Assembly: GCA_025041175.1 (NCBI GenBank)
Contig: JAKCFJ010000004.1
Coordinates: 1-64,000 of the forward strand
DNA length: 64,000 bases
Direction: 5' to 3'
Source of the DNA: Halobacteriales archaeon YIM A00010
GTDB lineage: Archaea > Halobacteriota > Halobacteria > Halobacteriales > Haloarculaceae
Below the pieces are notes generated by a model, which saw only the letters and a list, made by a program, of their open reading frames with translations, had not been told where the DNA came from and searched no databases. Of the stretch, positions 10,293 through 18,930 are shown in pieces. The translations under genes were made by a program, and so were the position numbers. Within the stretch, counting starts at the first letter, position 1. Each line of letters starts with the position of its first letter.

Positions 10293-11540
10293 TCACAGAT
10301 CACACCCTGTCGCGTCACAGCTCCGGACGACCTCATCGCCAGCAACGCTCGTATCGACCGTGAACCACTGTTTGTACGGCTCATCCTGCATCTCGCTTTC
10401 GGCCAATCCGGAGACGATATGCGTCGGCTGAACGAGTTGGTGATCACAGGCACGCCAGTAGGATGTCCCTCCCTGAATGTCGGTGACGGGGCTTTGTAGC
10501 TCGTGGTCTTCGAGCTCGGCCGTGATGGCTTCAGCGTCCGTCGAGCTGGCCCGCATCGCGGCGCGGACCTGCTGGTCGAGGGACGTGTACGCCATGAAGT
10601 GTCGAGCGAACGGATTGGTCTCGCCCTCATCAACGACGCGTTGTTTGAATTCCTCGTCGCCATCGACGGCGTTAGCCCAACCAGTCGGCCCGATATCCAC
10701 CATCATGGCCGCCTCCTTGCCAAGTCCCCAGAGCACGAGATCTTCAAACTGGTGAAACATGACCGTCAGTTCTTCGTGGAGACCTTTGCTCATCATCTGC
10801 TCGGCCGCGAGGCGAGCGTCGAGACCGGGGATGAGTAGCGCGACGGCGTCCGCGTCGGAGTTGGCTACGTTGTTGATGTACTGGGTGTAGTCGTCGCCCG
10901 GAAACGGTGTCGCGTCCTTGCCGACCACCGTCGCTCCGTTCTCGTTGAGGCTCTTTGTAATGACTTCTTGTCCGGTGTTGCCCCAGACGTAGTCGGAGTA
11001 GAGAACGTACCAGTTGTCGGCTTGTTCTGCCATGCTCGGACCGGCCGACTGGGCCATCATCGTGTTCGACTGGTAGACGTTGAACATGTGTTGAGCGCAG
11101 TCCGAGCCGGACAAGGAGTCAGAGGCTCCTTGCGCGATGTAGGAGACGCCGTTATTGGACGCCCACGTCCCAATGCTCGTACAGACGGCCGATGAGATAC
11201 CACCATGAGCAAAGTCGATATCGTCGGAGGTAACGGCGCGTTTCATCCGGTCGAGCGCCGCGCTCGGATCCGTCTCGGTGTCGTACTCCTTGAGTTCGAT
11301 ACTGATATCGAACTCCTTTGTGAGGTCCTGCTTTGCGAGTATCGAGCCCGTCGTCACGGACTGTCCCCAGGGTGCGAATGGGCCAGTGTATGGCGCGAAG
11401 ACGCCGACGGTAAGCGACTCCAGTTCGCCGTCGCCATCGCCACTACCACCAATGTTACTACAGCCAGCGAGGAGCGTCATGCCGGCCGACGAAGCCACCC
11501 CTATCCGTTTGAGCATCTTCCGTCTGCTGGTCGCTCGCAT
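10293..11540 (-). CDS. Periplasmic-type binding lipoprotein of the HAAT ABC transporter
   Basis: Solute-binding protein of about 415 residues, exported and lipid-anchored. A Tat-like start (MRATSRRKMLKRIGVASS) leads to a haloarchaeal lipobox TLLAGCSN. The mature part has the type I periplasmic-binding fold: LTVGVFAPYTGPFAPWGQSV at the start, KSLNENGATVVGKDATPFPG in the hinge region and DADAVALLIPGLDARLA. It is the first gene of the transporter operon. ATG at 11540 is preferred to 11555, because a TATA-like GGTATATG lies about 30-38 bases upstream of it. Ligand unknown; urea, amino acids and aromatic acids all use this family, and the catabolic neighbours favour an aromatic acid. Confidence 0.9.
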   Translation of the reverse strand: MRATSRRKMLKRIGVASSAGMTLLAGCSNIGGSGDGDGELESLTVGVFAPYTGPFAPWGQSVTTGSILAKQDLTKEFDISIELKEYDTETDPSAALDRMKRAVTSDDIDFAHGGISSAVCTSIGTWASNNGVSYIAQGASDSLSGSDCAQHMFNVYQSNTMMAQSAGPSMAEQADNWYVLYSDYVWGNTGQEVITKSLNENGATVVGKDATPFPGDDYTQYINNVANSDADAVALLIPGLDARLAAEQMMSKGLHEELTVMFHQFEDLVLWGLGKEAAMMVDIGPTGWANAVDGDEEFKQRVVDEGETNPFARHFMAYTSLDQQVRAAMRASSTDAEAITAELEDHELQSPVTDIQGGTSYWRACDHQLVQPTHIVSGLAESEMQDEPYKQWFTVDTSVAGDEVVRSCDATGCDL

Positions 11541-11565
11541 ACTATCATGCCTCAAAGGAAGAGCT

Positions 11566-11580
11566 ACACATATACCTTAC
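11566..11580 (-). promoter_or_regulatory. TATA-like box for the transporter operon
   Basis: On the minus strand this reads AAGGTATATGTGTAG, about 26-40 bases before the ATG at 11540. It is the only clear TATA element between the binding-protein gene and the IclR gene and probably drives the whole ABC/beta-oxidation series. Confidence 0.5.
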
Positions 11581-11679
11581 GACGGTCGATGGATGCCGCG
11601 CCACGACGAGGTTGAACTCGGAATTCGGTCCAGGGTTCATCACACAGGACGAGTCGGACCCATCGATCGATCCCCCGAA

Positions 11680-12441
11680 TTACGGTCTGTATTGATAGTT
11701 AACAGAAACAATGTTGGCTGATTTCTTGACCTCTTGTGCGAGTTTCTCCTGGTATCCCTCGTCGACGAGCCGGTCCGTCGGGCAGACGACGCCGATGGAG
11801 CCGAGGACACGGTTTTTCACCTGAATGGGTGTGGCCACGACGCTCATGCCGACGACTTGTTGGTTCCGGTCGACGCCGTACCCACGTTCGCGGATGGTTT
11901 CGAGTTCGGCTACCAGCTCGTGGCGGTCCGTGACAGTGTGTTCGGTCACCTGATCCAGACCATGTTCGTCAAGAATTCGATCTACTTTCTCCTCGGCGAA
12001 GTTCGCTAACATAACCTTCCCAGCGGCGTGGGTGTGAATCGGGGTCGACATCCCGGGGTAGATGCCGAGCTGGAGCGACTCCGCACCGTACTCAGTGTGA
12101 AGGATGATGAATCGACCGTGCTCCTCGATGTTGATGCTGGCCAACTCTCCCGTCTTCTCAGCTAGCCGCTCGAGTTCCGGTTTAGCGGTGTGGAACAATC
12201 GATTGCGGTACTTAACGTGTCCACCGAGCTCTAACAGCCGAAACCCGAGACTGTACGTCCCACCGTCGTTGACGACGTAGCCTGTCGCCTTCAATGTCCG
12301 GAGGTAGTCGTGAACAGTGCTCTTTGGCAGGTCCATCCGGCGCGAGAGTTCCGAGACCCCGACTGTCTTCTCTTCTTTCAGCACGTCCAGTATCTCGAAC
12401 GCGCGCTGAATCGTCTTCAGAGGGGGTGTTTTCTGTCCCAT
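11680..12441 (-). CDS. IclR-family transcriptional regulator
   Basis: Intact 253-residue regulator. The N-terminal winged helix-turn-helix reads TIQRAFEILDVLKEEKTVGV, then SRRMDLPKSTVHDYLRTLKA (recognition helix) and a wing ending NDGGTYSLGFRLLELG. The C-terminal effector domain of the IclR/GAF type follows: ASINIEEHGRFIILHTEYGA and THAAGKVMLANFAEEKVD. IclR proteins bind aromatic or sugar-acid ligands and control catabolic operons. It lies immediately upstream of the transporter operon on the same strand. ATG at 12441 (MGQKTPPL) is preferred to 12456 because it matches the usual start of haloarchaeal IclR proteins. A palindrome at 12618 lies about 180 bases upstream. Confidence 0.93.
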   Translation of the reverse strand: MGQKTPPLKTIQRAFEILDVLKEEKTVGVSELSRRMDLPKSTVHDYLRTLKATGYVVNDGGTYSLGFRLLELGGHVKYRNRLFHTAKPELERLAEKTGELASINIEEHGRFIILHTEYGAESLQLGIYPGMSTPIHTHAAGKVMLANFAEEKVDRILDEHGLDQVTEHTVTDRHELVAELETIRERGYGVDRNQQVVGMSVVATPIQVKNRVLGSIGVVCPTDRLVDEGYQEKLAQEVKKSANIVSVNYQYRP

Positions 12442-12851
12442 GTGTGCAGCTATCATGACCTGCCACAGTAAAGACTTCGGTTATTTCGGACACGATTCGA
12501 TACTCCAGCGGCCGGACGGATCGATTCCGTCTCCGTCGTGCGGCTCTCTCGGTCTCTCCAGCGCGTCCTTCTTCCGGCTCGGCGACGGAGAGTCGGTGCG
12601 TACTTCGAGGAGAACAGTTACAAGCGCACTTTTGTAACTCCTTGATCTCATCGATCACCGTCCGATTTGTCCGGACTTTATCCGGACAACGTCGGATCCG
12701 GGATTGCTTGTCTCTCTGTTCGTTCTGCTATCTCGCACCCATTGGCCGAGACGAAAGAGGAGTGGCGACCCTCTAGGACCCGATGATGGAGTTGGTCGGA
12801 ATCCTCTTTGGTGGATGTAGTTGCTCTAGTCCAGACCGGAGCCAGTCGAGC
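12442..12851. other. Non-coding gap with one operator-like palindrome
   Basis: About 400 bases without a convincing gene, between the IclR regulator and a thiolase fragment. The only structured element I see is the palindrome at 12618-12637. A TTTATCCGGACAA stretch near 12676 repeats the sequence TCCGGACA twice in 20 bases and could be a second weak binding motif. Confidence 0.5.
12618..12637. promoter_or_regulatory. Operator-like palindrome, copy 1
   Basis: TTACAAGCGCACTTTTGTAA. The outer six bases on each side are perfect inverted repeats (TTACAA/TTGTAA) with a diverged centre. It belongs to a six-member family in this window whose best copy is at 27386. It is upstream of the intact IclR gene, so autoregulation is likely if IclR is the binder. 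Confidence 0.6.
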
Positions 12852-13169
12852 ATGACGAACGTGACCGAGGAGTTCGACGGCGTCAACGGGTTCAACACAT
12901 CCACGTACGTCGTGATAGTTATCCAGAGGTGGCGGGTGGATCTGCTGAGCGGGTCTACGTGGAAAACCAGGGAATGCGTGTGGCGTCGCAGGAAACCAGC
13001 GAACGATTACGGATGGGCTTCCAGTCGATCCGGATGGGGTCTACTTCAGTCGGTTCCCGAGTTCGAAACCGCAGACCCAGAACTGGGCTGGCTTTCGGAG
13101 CGTATCTTTGTCGCATCCGGTGCCCGCCAGCCCAACGAGGTGGAGCTGGCAGTCTATCAGGTCGGATGA
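12852..13169 (+). pseudogene. Thiolase remnant
   Basis: A short stretch reads SMTNVTEEFDGVNGFN, close to ASMTNVMDREFDGVNGLN in the intact thiolase at 3308. It continues through a frame change into AERVYVENQGMRVASQETSE, matching the region after the thiolase catalytic domain (LALVSAKNKRHAAHNEF). Neither catalytic Cys nor the GHP loop is present. It is therefore an internal fragment of a second thiolase gene, on the opposite strand to the intact copy. The last 30 codons do not resemble thiolase. Confidence 0.55.
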
Positions 13170-13390
13170 TTGCTGGGGCCGGCCATCTAACCCTGTTACA
13201 TGGGGTGAGGTTCTCCAGTGAATGAGTCCTCCGGAATCCGGAAGGGTTGGATTCAGTGTGGACCCCGTTCGTTTCACATACAGCGGGCTACACCACAGTA
13301 TTTCGAAATAATCGCAATCTCTATCCGGCAAGAACAGGCAACGGGCGACGTTGCTCAACGCAATCCGTGACAGGCCTCGATAGATCTTCG

Positions 13391-13410
13391 TTACTATAGT
13401 ACTATTGTAA
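13391..13410. promoter_or_regulatory. Operator-like palindrome, copy 2
   Basis: TTACTATAGTACTATTGTAA. It keeps the central AGTACT and the outer TTAC/GTAA of the family but has one mismatched symmetric pair. It stands in non-coding DNA with no intact gene directly beside it. The nearest downstream genes are the FAH hydrolase and the gentisate cluster. Confidence 0.6.
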
Positions 13411-13860
13411 TGGCCTGTCTTCGTGAGGGGTAGCGACCCGGTTCCGACTGGGTGGTTCTGCGAAGACTGGTGGCAACGCGACTACTTGTTCGGTCACCGG
13501 ATTCAGCGAAGGCCAGAGGGGGACAAGATTGGAGCCTGCAACGGTATAGCCCGCCGGGCAGCGCTTTCCGACCACCGTTTTGTCTGCGATATACTCGAAC
13601 TCGCTTTGTTGTGGTATGCTACCACTGAATGCAATCGTCACCCAACAGTTTATCACAATCCGTTCCCCGAGCACGATCAGCGCCATTTCCTCCGATTCCG
13701 TGGGCTGTCACCGCGTTCCCCGAGTGTGGACGACACGGCAGACCATTGCGGAATACCCGCGACCATCAACCAGAGCCACCGCCGCCCACGAATCGCTAAG
13801 CGTTTCCCAGCCCGACGAACACGCCAATACAATGTCCGAGATCAGTGTCTCCTGAACGAT
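13411..13860. other. No gene recognised
   Basis: Roughly 450 bases. A 94-codon open frame on the minus strand (13402-13686) has no recognisable motif, and an adjoining frame reading FAGSETLSDSWAAVALVDG contains stops. These may be two frames of one ruined gene, but I cannot assign a family. Confidence 0.35.
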
Positions 13861-14739
13861 TCAGTCCTGGCCGCCTTTCTCGACATCGACGTCCTCGAAG
13901 CGGACGTCACGTTCAGTAACGCCGACGGTCATCGATCCGACGGTCTCGATCGCGGCGTCGATGGTGTCGCCATCGGAGAGGGAACTCACCCCCTCGGGCG
14001 TGCCGGTGGTGATGATGTCGCCAGTCTCGATGGTCGCGCTCAGTGAGGCATACTGGACGATGTCGGCGCAGGTGTACACCATGTCATTGGTGTTGTTGTC
14101 CTGCTTCGTCTCGCCGTTGAGCTGTAGCTCCATGTCTAGGTCCTGGGGATCGCCGACCTCGTCGGGAGTGGCGACGCAGGGACCGACGACCGTGAACGTG
14201 TCGTAGGATTTGCGGTTCGAGCGGTCTTGATCGCCCCGCACCGAAATATCCAGCAGGATTGTGTACCCGAAGATGTGATCCCACGCATCCTCGGCGGCGA
14301 CGTCCTTGCCGTCCTCGCCCATCACGAACGCGAGCTCGATCTCGTGGTCGACGCGGCGGTCCGCAAACGGCAGTTCGACGCCGTGATCCGGGCCGACGAC
14401 GCTCGAGGGGGCTTTGAGGAAGTAGCCTTTGTCCTCAATGGAGAACCACTCGTCGGTGGTGATGTCCTGATCTGAGAGGGCCTCCTCGATGTGGTTCTCG
14501 TAGTTGAGCGGGGCAGCGATGACCTTCCCGGGCCGGCGGACGGGCGCATTGAGTTCGACGTCGCTCCGGTCGAAGTCGGGGGCCTCGTCGGCGTACTCGG
14601 CGGGGTCGTACTCGCTACGAATGTACTCGACGAGCGGATCGTGGGAGTTGAGTCCCAGGCGCTCGGTCAGATCGATGATGCCGTTTCCGTCGTCTGTGAG
14701 TAATCCCAGTCGATCCTCGTTGTAACGGACGAATCGCAT
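13861..14739 (-). CDS. Fumarylacetoacetate hydrolase-family protein, likely fumarylpyruvate hydrolase
   Basis: Intact 292-residue hydrolase. FAH-family enzymes are metal-dependent and cut C-C bonds in 3-oxo acids; in gentisate degradation the member is fumarylpyruvate (or maleylpyruvate) hydrolase. The conserved regions are PGKVIAAPLNYENHIEEA, GYFLKAPSSVVGPDHGVELP, the metal ligands in DHEIELAFVMG and the closing GDIITTGTPEGVSSLSDGD. The start is ATG at 14739 (MRFVRYNEDRLG), the standard N-terminus of this family; the longer open frame upstream has no homology. It is divergent from the FAD hydroxylase across a 203-bp gap. Confidence 0.92.
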   Translation of the reverse strand: MRFVRYNEDRLGLLTDDGNGIIDLTERLGLNSHDPLVEYIRSEYDPAEYADEAPDFDRSDVELNAPVRRPGKVIAAPLNYENHIEEALSDQDITTDEWFSIEDKGYFLKAPSSVVGPDHGVELPFADRRVDHEIELAFVMGEDGKDVAAEDAWDHIFGYTILLDISVRGDQDRSNRKSYDTFTVVGPCVATPDEVGDPQDLDMELQLNGETKQDNNTNDMVYTCADIVQYASLSATIETGDIITTGTPEGVSSLSDGDTIDAAIETVGSMTVGVTERDVRFEDVDVEKGGQD

Positions 14740-14942
14740 GGAGTCATATGCGCGTAGCACGTACATAAAAGGTGTCGTTCGAGAGAGACCATCGGGGTGA
14801 ATCACAGTCAAACCGGAGCGACGCACTCTCAACGCCCACGCTATCGATGGCGTGAGTGTCCCTTATCATGGAGGATTGTCTCGGCACGATACGTCCAAAC
14901 AAGGAAAACGACTAATACCAGAGACCCCTCATTTGAGGTAGA

Positions 14943-16171
14943 ATGAGTTCTAGCAACAGTAGCAACGAGTCTCCGGTCATCGTCGTCGGTGCCGGTCCTA
15001 CCGGGATGACGGCTGCGCTTGCGTTGCACGCTCGGGGCGTCCCAGTCACGATTCTCGAGGCAGATCCCGTGAACCGGGACCGTTCAGGGAGTCGAGCCAT
15101 CTACGTCCATGGATCGACGCTCCGGACACTGGAACGGATTCACCCCAGACTCGGAAGCAATCTCGTCGACGAGGGAATGGTCTGGCCAACGCGACGCACC
15201 TGTTGGCGAGGCAAGGAAGTATTCTTACGAACATACAACTCACCCGACGACAGCGAAACCCCCCACTTCACGAGTGTCCCGCAGGTTCGCACGGAGGCAT
15301 ACATGCACGAGGCGCTCACCGATTGTGGCATCGACATCCACTGGGAATCGGAGGTCGAAACTGTCGATTCCGGCCCAGAAGGTGTCCGCATGGAGACGAC
15401 CGACGGCCAGGAGTGGAGGTCATCGTACGTGGTCGGTGCCGACGGCGGCGGCTCCACCGTCCGGAATGAGATCGGTGCCAGCTTCGACGGTGACCAGTCG
15501 GCGAATTCCTTCATCGTCGCGGATGTCGAAGCAGTGGAGGGATGGCTATCCGACCGAACGCCTGTTCCACTACGACCACCCTGAGGTCGGCGGACGGAAC
15601 GTCTTGCTCGTTCCATTCACTGGGGATGGCGACTCGACATCCAGTGTCTGCCAGACGACGACCCAGAGGAGCTTTGCAACGACGAGAATATGCGTGAGAT
15701 CATCAACACTGTGATGGGTGAGCAATACGAGGACAACCTGACGTGGATCTCGACGTACAAGTTCCTCCAGGTGAAAGCCGACAGCTTCGTCGACGAGCAT
15801 CGACGCGTCCTCCTGGCTGGCGAGGCCGCCCACCTCCTCGCTCCGTTCGGCGCCCGCGGATGAACTCCGGTATCGCCGACGCGGACGAAGCTGCCTCGGC
15901 CATCGCTGTTGCGATCCGTTCGCACCGCGATGCGGTTGCTCGTGACGAGGTCGAACTGTTCGCCGCTCGTCGGGAGAAAGCGGCCCAGTACAACCTTGAT
16001 GCGGCAGGGCAAGCCCTCGAGTACCTCCAGGGCGACGACCCCGTAACCGTCCTGCGTAAGGAGGCCGCCGCGGCGCTCGCAGACCAGTTCGAGGTCGCCG
16101 GTGAGTACCTCGACGACGCGCCCTATGGCCCGCATGGCGCCCCGCCGATCGTCTCGACCGGGAACTACTGA
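14943..16171 (+). pseudogene. FAD-dependent aromatic hydroxylase, three frameshifts
   Basis: Class A flavoprotein monooxygenase (PheA/TfdB/HagB-like), about 410 residues if intact. The Rossmann motif is VIVVGAGPTGMTAALALHAR. The DG motif with bound flavin/NADPH is SYVVGADGGGSTVRNEIGA, and the C-terminal GD-type motif is RVLLAGEAAHLLAPFGARG. Frames change near 15540, 15625 and 15860. All three are repaired by adding one G to an existing G run, giving GDGYPTERLFHYDHP, TGGGWRLDIQCL and FGARGMNSG. It likely hydroxylates a hydroxybenzoate (or its CoA ester) to the gentisate level, given gentisate dioxygenase next door. Exact substrate not readable. Confidence 0.88.
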
Positions 16172-16261
16172 AGCGATGATACCGTATTCGGTCGTCCATT
16201 TTCACGCCGTAGCGTTCGCGGGAGACAACGGAGCGGAAAGTTTCGGCGGGATCATTCCCAG

Positions 16262-16582
16262 CTAGATGCCGAGTTTCTTGGCCACCCAGTGGTCGCGGGC
16301 AGCGAACACCATCGCTTTCTCGTCCCCGAAATCGGTATGCTCGGCGACGAATGCGGCCCACGCACCGTCGAGAACGGTCTCGAGTTCGGCGGCTGTTGTG
16401 GCATCTGATGGGCTCGCGGCTACCAGCTCGTCGAAGGACTCGAAGTCAGTGTGAGCTGCAACAAACTCGTCGTCGAACACGTCCGTGATCGGAATGTCGT
16501 CGTTCGGGTCATGGACAGCCGACGCAGTCGGCACGTCCTCAGCGGTCTCTACTGCAGTCTCCAGATCAATCTGTCGAACCAT
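16262..16582 (-). CDS. Small acidic helical protein beside gentisate dioxygenase
   Basis: A 106-residue acidic protein not recognised by name. Start taken at ATG 16582 (MVRQIDLETAVE); the frame also offers ATG at 16606. It begins with an amphipathic helix and has repeated short segments of the form HTDFESFDELVAASP and HTDFGDEKAMVFAARDHW. These suggest two copies of a helical hairpin beginning AAHTDF/AEHTDF. No cysteine, no membrane segment. It is 149 bases downstream of the gentisate dioxygenase on the same strand and may be co-transcribed. Possible roles are an accessory or regulatory subunit; this is inference. Confidence 0.7.
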   Translation of the reverse strand: MVRQIDLETAVETAEDVPTASAVHDPNDDIPITDVFDDEFVAAHTDFESFDELVAASPSDATTAAELETVLDGAWAAFVAEHTDFGDEKAMVFAARDHWVAKKLGI

Positions 16583-16730
16583 GTGTGAAACTGCCCATCG
16601 AATCATAATAAATTCTCGTTTCGAGGATGCCTATTCTCCCCGTTGGATCATAGCTGGTGCCGAACGAGGCAGTGAGAGATGCCAGACAGAGAAGGGAAAG
16701 TGAAACGCGAGACGCGCCGTAGGCGGTCTG

Positions 16731-17810
16731 CTACGACGAGGGTTCGGTCTCGGCGTAGAGGTTGAACGCCTCGAACACCGGACGGTCGGACATGCCCAGG
16801 AGGATCGCCTCCTCGTCGGGCGCGTGGTGGTGGGTTTCGTCCGGCGGTACGACGAAGATGTCCCATTTGTCCCACTCGAGCGCTTTGTCACCGACGTGGG
16901 TCGCTCCCTCGCCCTCGATGACGAAATACACCTCCGTCGCGTTGTGGAAGTGTGGGTCTGTCGGTCCCTCGTTCAGCAACTGCGCGCGGAAGGACATCGT
17001 CGGGAACAGCGGTGGTTCGCCCGACGCCGGATTAACGTACGCGAGGCTGTATCCGTCGTAGGGGTCGGGCTCGTCGTTGTTTGCACGTTGATTGAGCGTC
17101 TCCATCATTTCCTCCCAGCCGAAGCGGTACGGCGGCGTCGCCTCGCGGATGCCCTCGAACGGTCCCGGGATGCCGTCTTTTTTCGTCTCGTCGATGGAAC
17201 GGGCGCGACCGTACTGGGAGTCCCAGTAGCCCTGGGTTTTCGTGACGGGCTGGCGCTCGAGTTCGTGGTTCTCGAACGCTTGCCGTGCGTTCATCGAATC
17301 GAGAATGAGCGGCAGATCGAGCACGTCGAGCCACGCGGCGGTCTCGTCGGAGTCGTTGACGTGATCGTGCCACTCCCATTGGGGCGTCGTGACGAGATCG
17401 TTGTCCTCCATCGGGAACTCCTCGCCCGCGACGACGGTCTTCATCTCCTCGTGGCCGTCGATGGTAAAGCGCAGCGCGTTGGCCGAGTGTCGGTGAGACG
17501 GGGCGGTCTCCCCCGGTGAGACCGTCTGAACCCCGACGTAGATCGTGTTCGAAATCGCGTGTGCGGTGTTGATCGGAACCGCGACCCGCCGCTGGAAGCC
17601 CGGTGGCAGGTCGGCGATCGGAACGTCCTCCTCGATGCTGTTGATGGCGGTCTGGATGTCCTCCCACTTCCAGATGTTCGCCTCGGGATTCTCGAGCGCG
17701 GTCCCCATGTCGTCCTCGACCTCCCAAAGCGGGCGGAGGTCGTGCTCTTCGAGAATGCTCCGCGTTTCGGAACTCATTTCTAAGAGTTCCTCCGGGTTTT
17801 GCTGGCCCAT
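16731..17810 (-). CDS. Gentisate 1,2-dioxygenase
   Basis: Intact bicupin of about 359 residues that opens the gentisate ring to maleylpyruvate using Fe(II) and O2. The N-terminal cupin holds the iron ligands in APSHRHSANALRFTIDG and the DLVTTPQWEWHDHVN strand. The C-terminal cupin carries TDPHFHNATEVYFVIEGEG and VPPDETHHHAPDEEAILL. Length and both cupins match characterised gentisate dioxygenases. Start at ATG 17810 (MGQQNPEELLE); ATG at 17837 is an in-frame alternative. It is the metabolic anchor of this island: FAH hydrolase and hydroxylase upstream, thioesterase and zinc-ribbon protein downstream on the same strand side. Confidence 0.95.
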   Translation of the reverse strand: MGQQNPEELLEMSSETRSILEEHDLRPLWEVEDDMGTALENPEANIWKWEDIQTAINSIEEDVPIADLPPGFQRRVAVPINTAHAISNTIYVGVQTVSPGETAPSHRHSANALRFTIDGHEEMKTVVAGEEFPMEDNDLVTTPQWEWHDHVNDSDETAAWLDVLDLPLILDSMNARQAFENHELERQPVTKTQGYWDSQYGRARSIDETKKDGIPGPFEGIREATPPYRFGWEEMMETLNQRANNDEPDPYDGYSLAYVNPASGEPPLFPTMSFRAQLLNEGPTDPHFHNATEVYFVIEGEGATHVGDKALEWDKWDIFVVPPDETHHHAPDEEAILLGMSDRPVFEAFNLYAETEPSS

Positions 17811-17886
17811 GACAAGCTCTTGGCACAGATCCCTCATAAGAGTAGGGGGCGACCCCCTCCAAGTGACGCGGACGAACGCGCCCGGA

Positions 17887-18057
17887 CTACGTCTGTGCGT
17901 CGAAGATCTCGCTGGAGGAAAAGACCGCCCGACAGTCCTCACAGACCATCTGCCCCTGGATGGCGTACTCCCAGAGCTTTCCCCCGCAGCTCAGGCAGTC
18001 GAAGTGTGCTTGGACGAACGGATCCGCTTCGGCGTAGGGGTTCTCGAACTCGGCCAT
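17887..18057 (-). CDS. Small zinc-ribbon protein
   Basis: A 56-residue protein with two CxxC knuckles, DCLSCGGKLW and MVCEDCRAVFSS, separated by 15 residues, expected to bind one zinc. It begins at ATG 18057 (MAEFENPYAEAD). It lies 76 bases before the gentisate dioxygenase and just after the thioesterase, all on the minus strand. Such tiny zinc ribbons are abundant in haloarchaea. Function is unknown; a regulatory or chaperone role for the adjacent oxygenase is possible but unproved. Confidence 0.78.
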   Translation of the reverse strand: MAEFENPYAEADPFVQAHFDCLSCGGKLWEYAIQGQMVCEDCRAVFSSSEIFDAQT

Positions 18058-18153
18058 GTGAGTACATGGTGATGGACACCCCAAAAACGTATCGTCCACG
18101 TCAGTGACAGTTTCCCAGTTCCGAAACGGGCCACAGTTTGGAGTTAGGGACAC

Positions 18154-18554
18154 TCAACCGTCGGCGCACGCTGCTATCGCCACCCGGAGGGCTTCGGGCA
18201 GTACCATCGCGCTGTCGCCGTCGTCGGGACGCAGGCCCGTTGTTCGTACCCGCTGAACGCTTCGATGCCGTCCCGCCGTCCAGCGTACTCGAACCGGACG
18301 CTACGCTCACCAAGATCGGGCGTCAGTTCGATGGTCACCACATCACCGGCCTCCACGGGGTGCTCAAACTGGAAGTCCATCTCGACGAGGGGCAGACCGA
18401 ATCCATGTTCCATCGAACACTCCCAAAACGGAAAGCCGATCTCCTCCATGAACATGTCCGAGGCCTCGTGGATGGCGTCAACCATCCGGGGGTAGTAGGC
18501 GATACCGAACGGATCGGTGTCCGAGAACCGGACGGTCCATTCGCGGTCGTACAT
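18154..18554 (-). pseudogene. Hot-dog fold acyl-CoA thioesterase, one frameshift
   Basis: 4-hydroxybenzoyl-CoA thioesterase family enzyme, 133 residues if intact. The catalytic Asp region is VRFSDTDPFGIAYYPRMVD and the core helix is EASDMFMEEIGFPFWE. The strand segment PVEAGDVVTIELTPDLGERS follows. Near 18222 the frame is lost; adding one C to the CCC run gives CVPDDGDSAMVLPEALRVAI and a stop at 18154. In haloarchaeal aromatic degradation a thioesterase releases gentisate from gentisyl-CoA, which fits its place directly before gentisate dioxygenase. Confidence 0.85.
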
Positions 18555-18555
18555 C

Positions 18556-18672
18556 TCACATCTCCGTCTCCGTGAGCGTGACGAGTCCATCGAGCGCTGT
18601 CACGCTCTCCGGTCCTGCCAGCACGGGATTGACGTCTATCTCGGCGACTTCGTCGTGTTCGACGAGGCACAC
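18556..18672 (-). pseudogene. C-terminal stub of an ADP-forming acyl-CoA synthetase
   Basis: The last 35 or so codons of an ATP-grasp acyl-CoA synthetase: EVAEIDVNPVLAGPESV followed by LDGLVTLTETEM and a stop. The motif ID-NP-L is the conserved end of the ATP-grasp domain, where Asn binds magnesium. The TGA stop is one base before the thioesterase ATG, so the two genes formed an operon. Everything upstream has been replaced at about 18650 by helicase-derived sequence and an IS element. This was presumably the enzyme that activates the aromatic acid. Confidence 0.75.
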
Positions 18673-18930
18673 CACCTGACCGCCCGCCGAGGAAGTGACG
18701 ACTCCATCGAACGCACCCAGCGCTACATGGTTGGTGAGGCCGTCGCGGAGAACTCCGCTGCTCTTTTACTACTGACTGGGACACCACACAAGGGCAAATC
18801 CGACCAGTTCTACTTCCTCGTAAGTCTGCTCGATCCGTATCGCTTCGGTCACGAATCCCAAATCAACCCCAACGGGCTCGACGACTTGATGATTCGACGG
18901 TTGAAAGACGACATGTTCGAAACTGAGGCG
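18646..18930 (+). pseudogene. SNF2-family helicase fragment (DrmD-like)
   Basis: Internal piece of a large SNF2 helicase. The DEAH box appears in DFVVFDEAHHLTARR. Motif III is AALLLLTGTPHKGKSDQF, followed by FLVSLLDPYRF and LMIRRLKDDMFETEA, a combination I associate with DISARM DrmD-type helicases. It begins abruptly where the acyl-CoA synthetase stub ends and stops exactly at the left end of the IS element at 18931. The rest of the gene is absent from this window. It shows that a defence-type gene once lay here or was carried in with the IS. Confidence 0.72.

Noticed and set aside
18646-18930. An active DISARM defence system in this window
   Set aside because: Only about 95 codons of one helicase remain, and none of the partner genes (methyltransferase, DrmA, DrmB, DrmC) is present.
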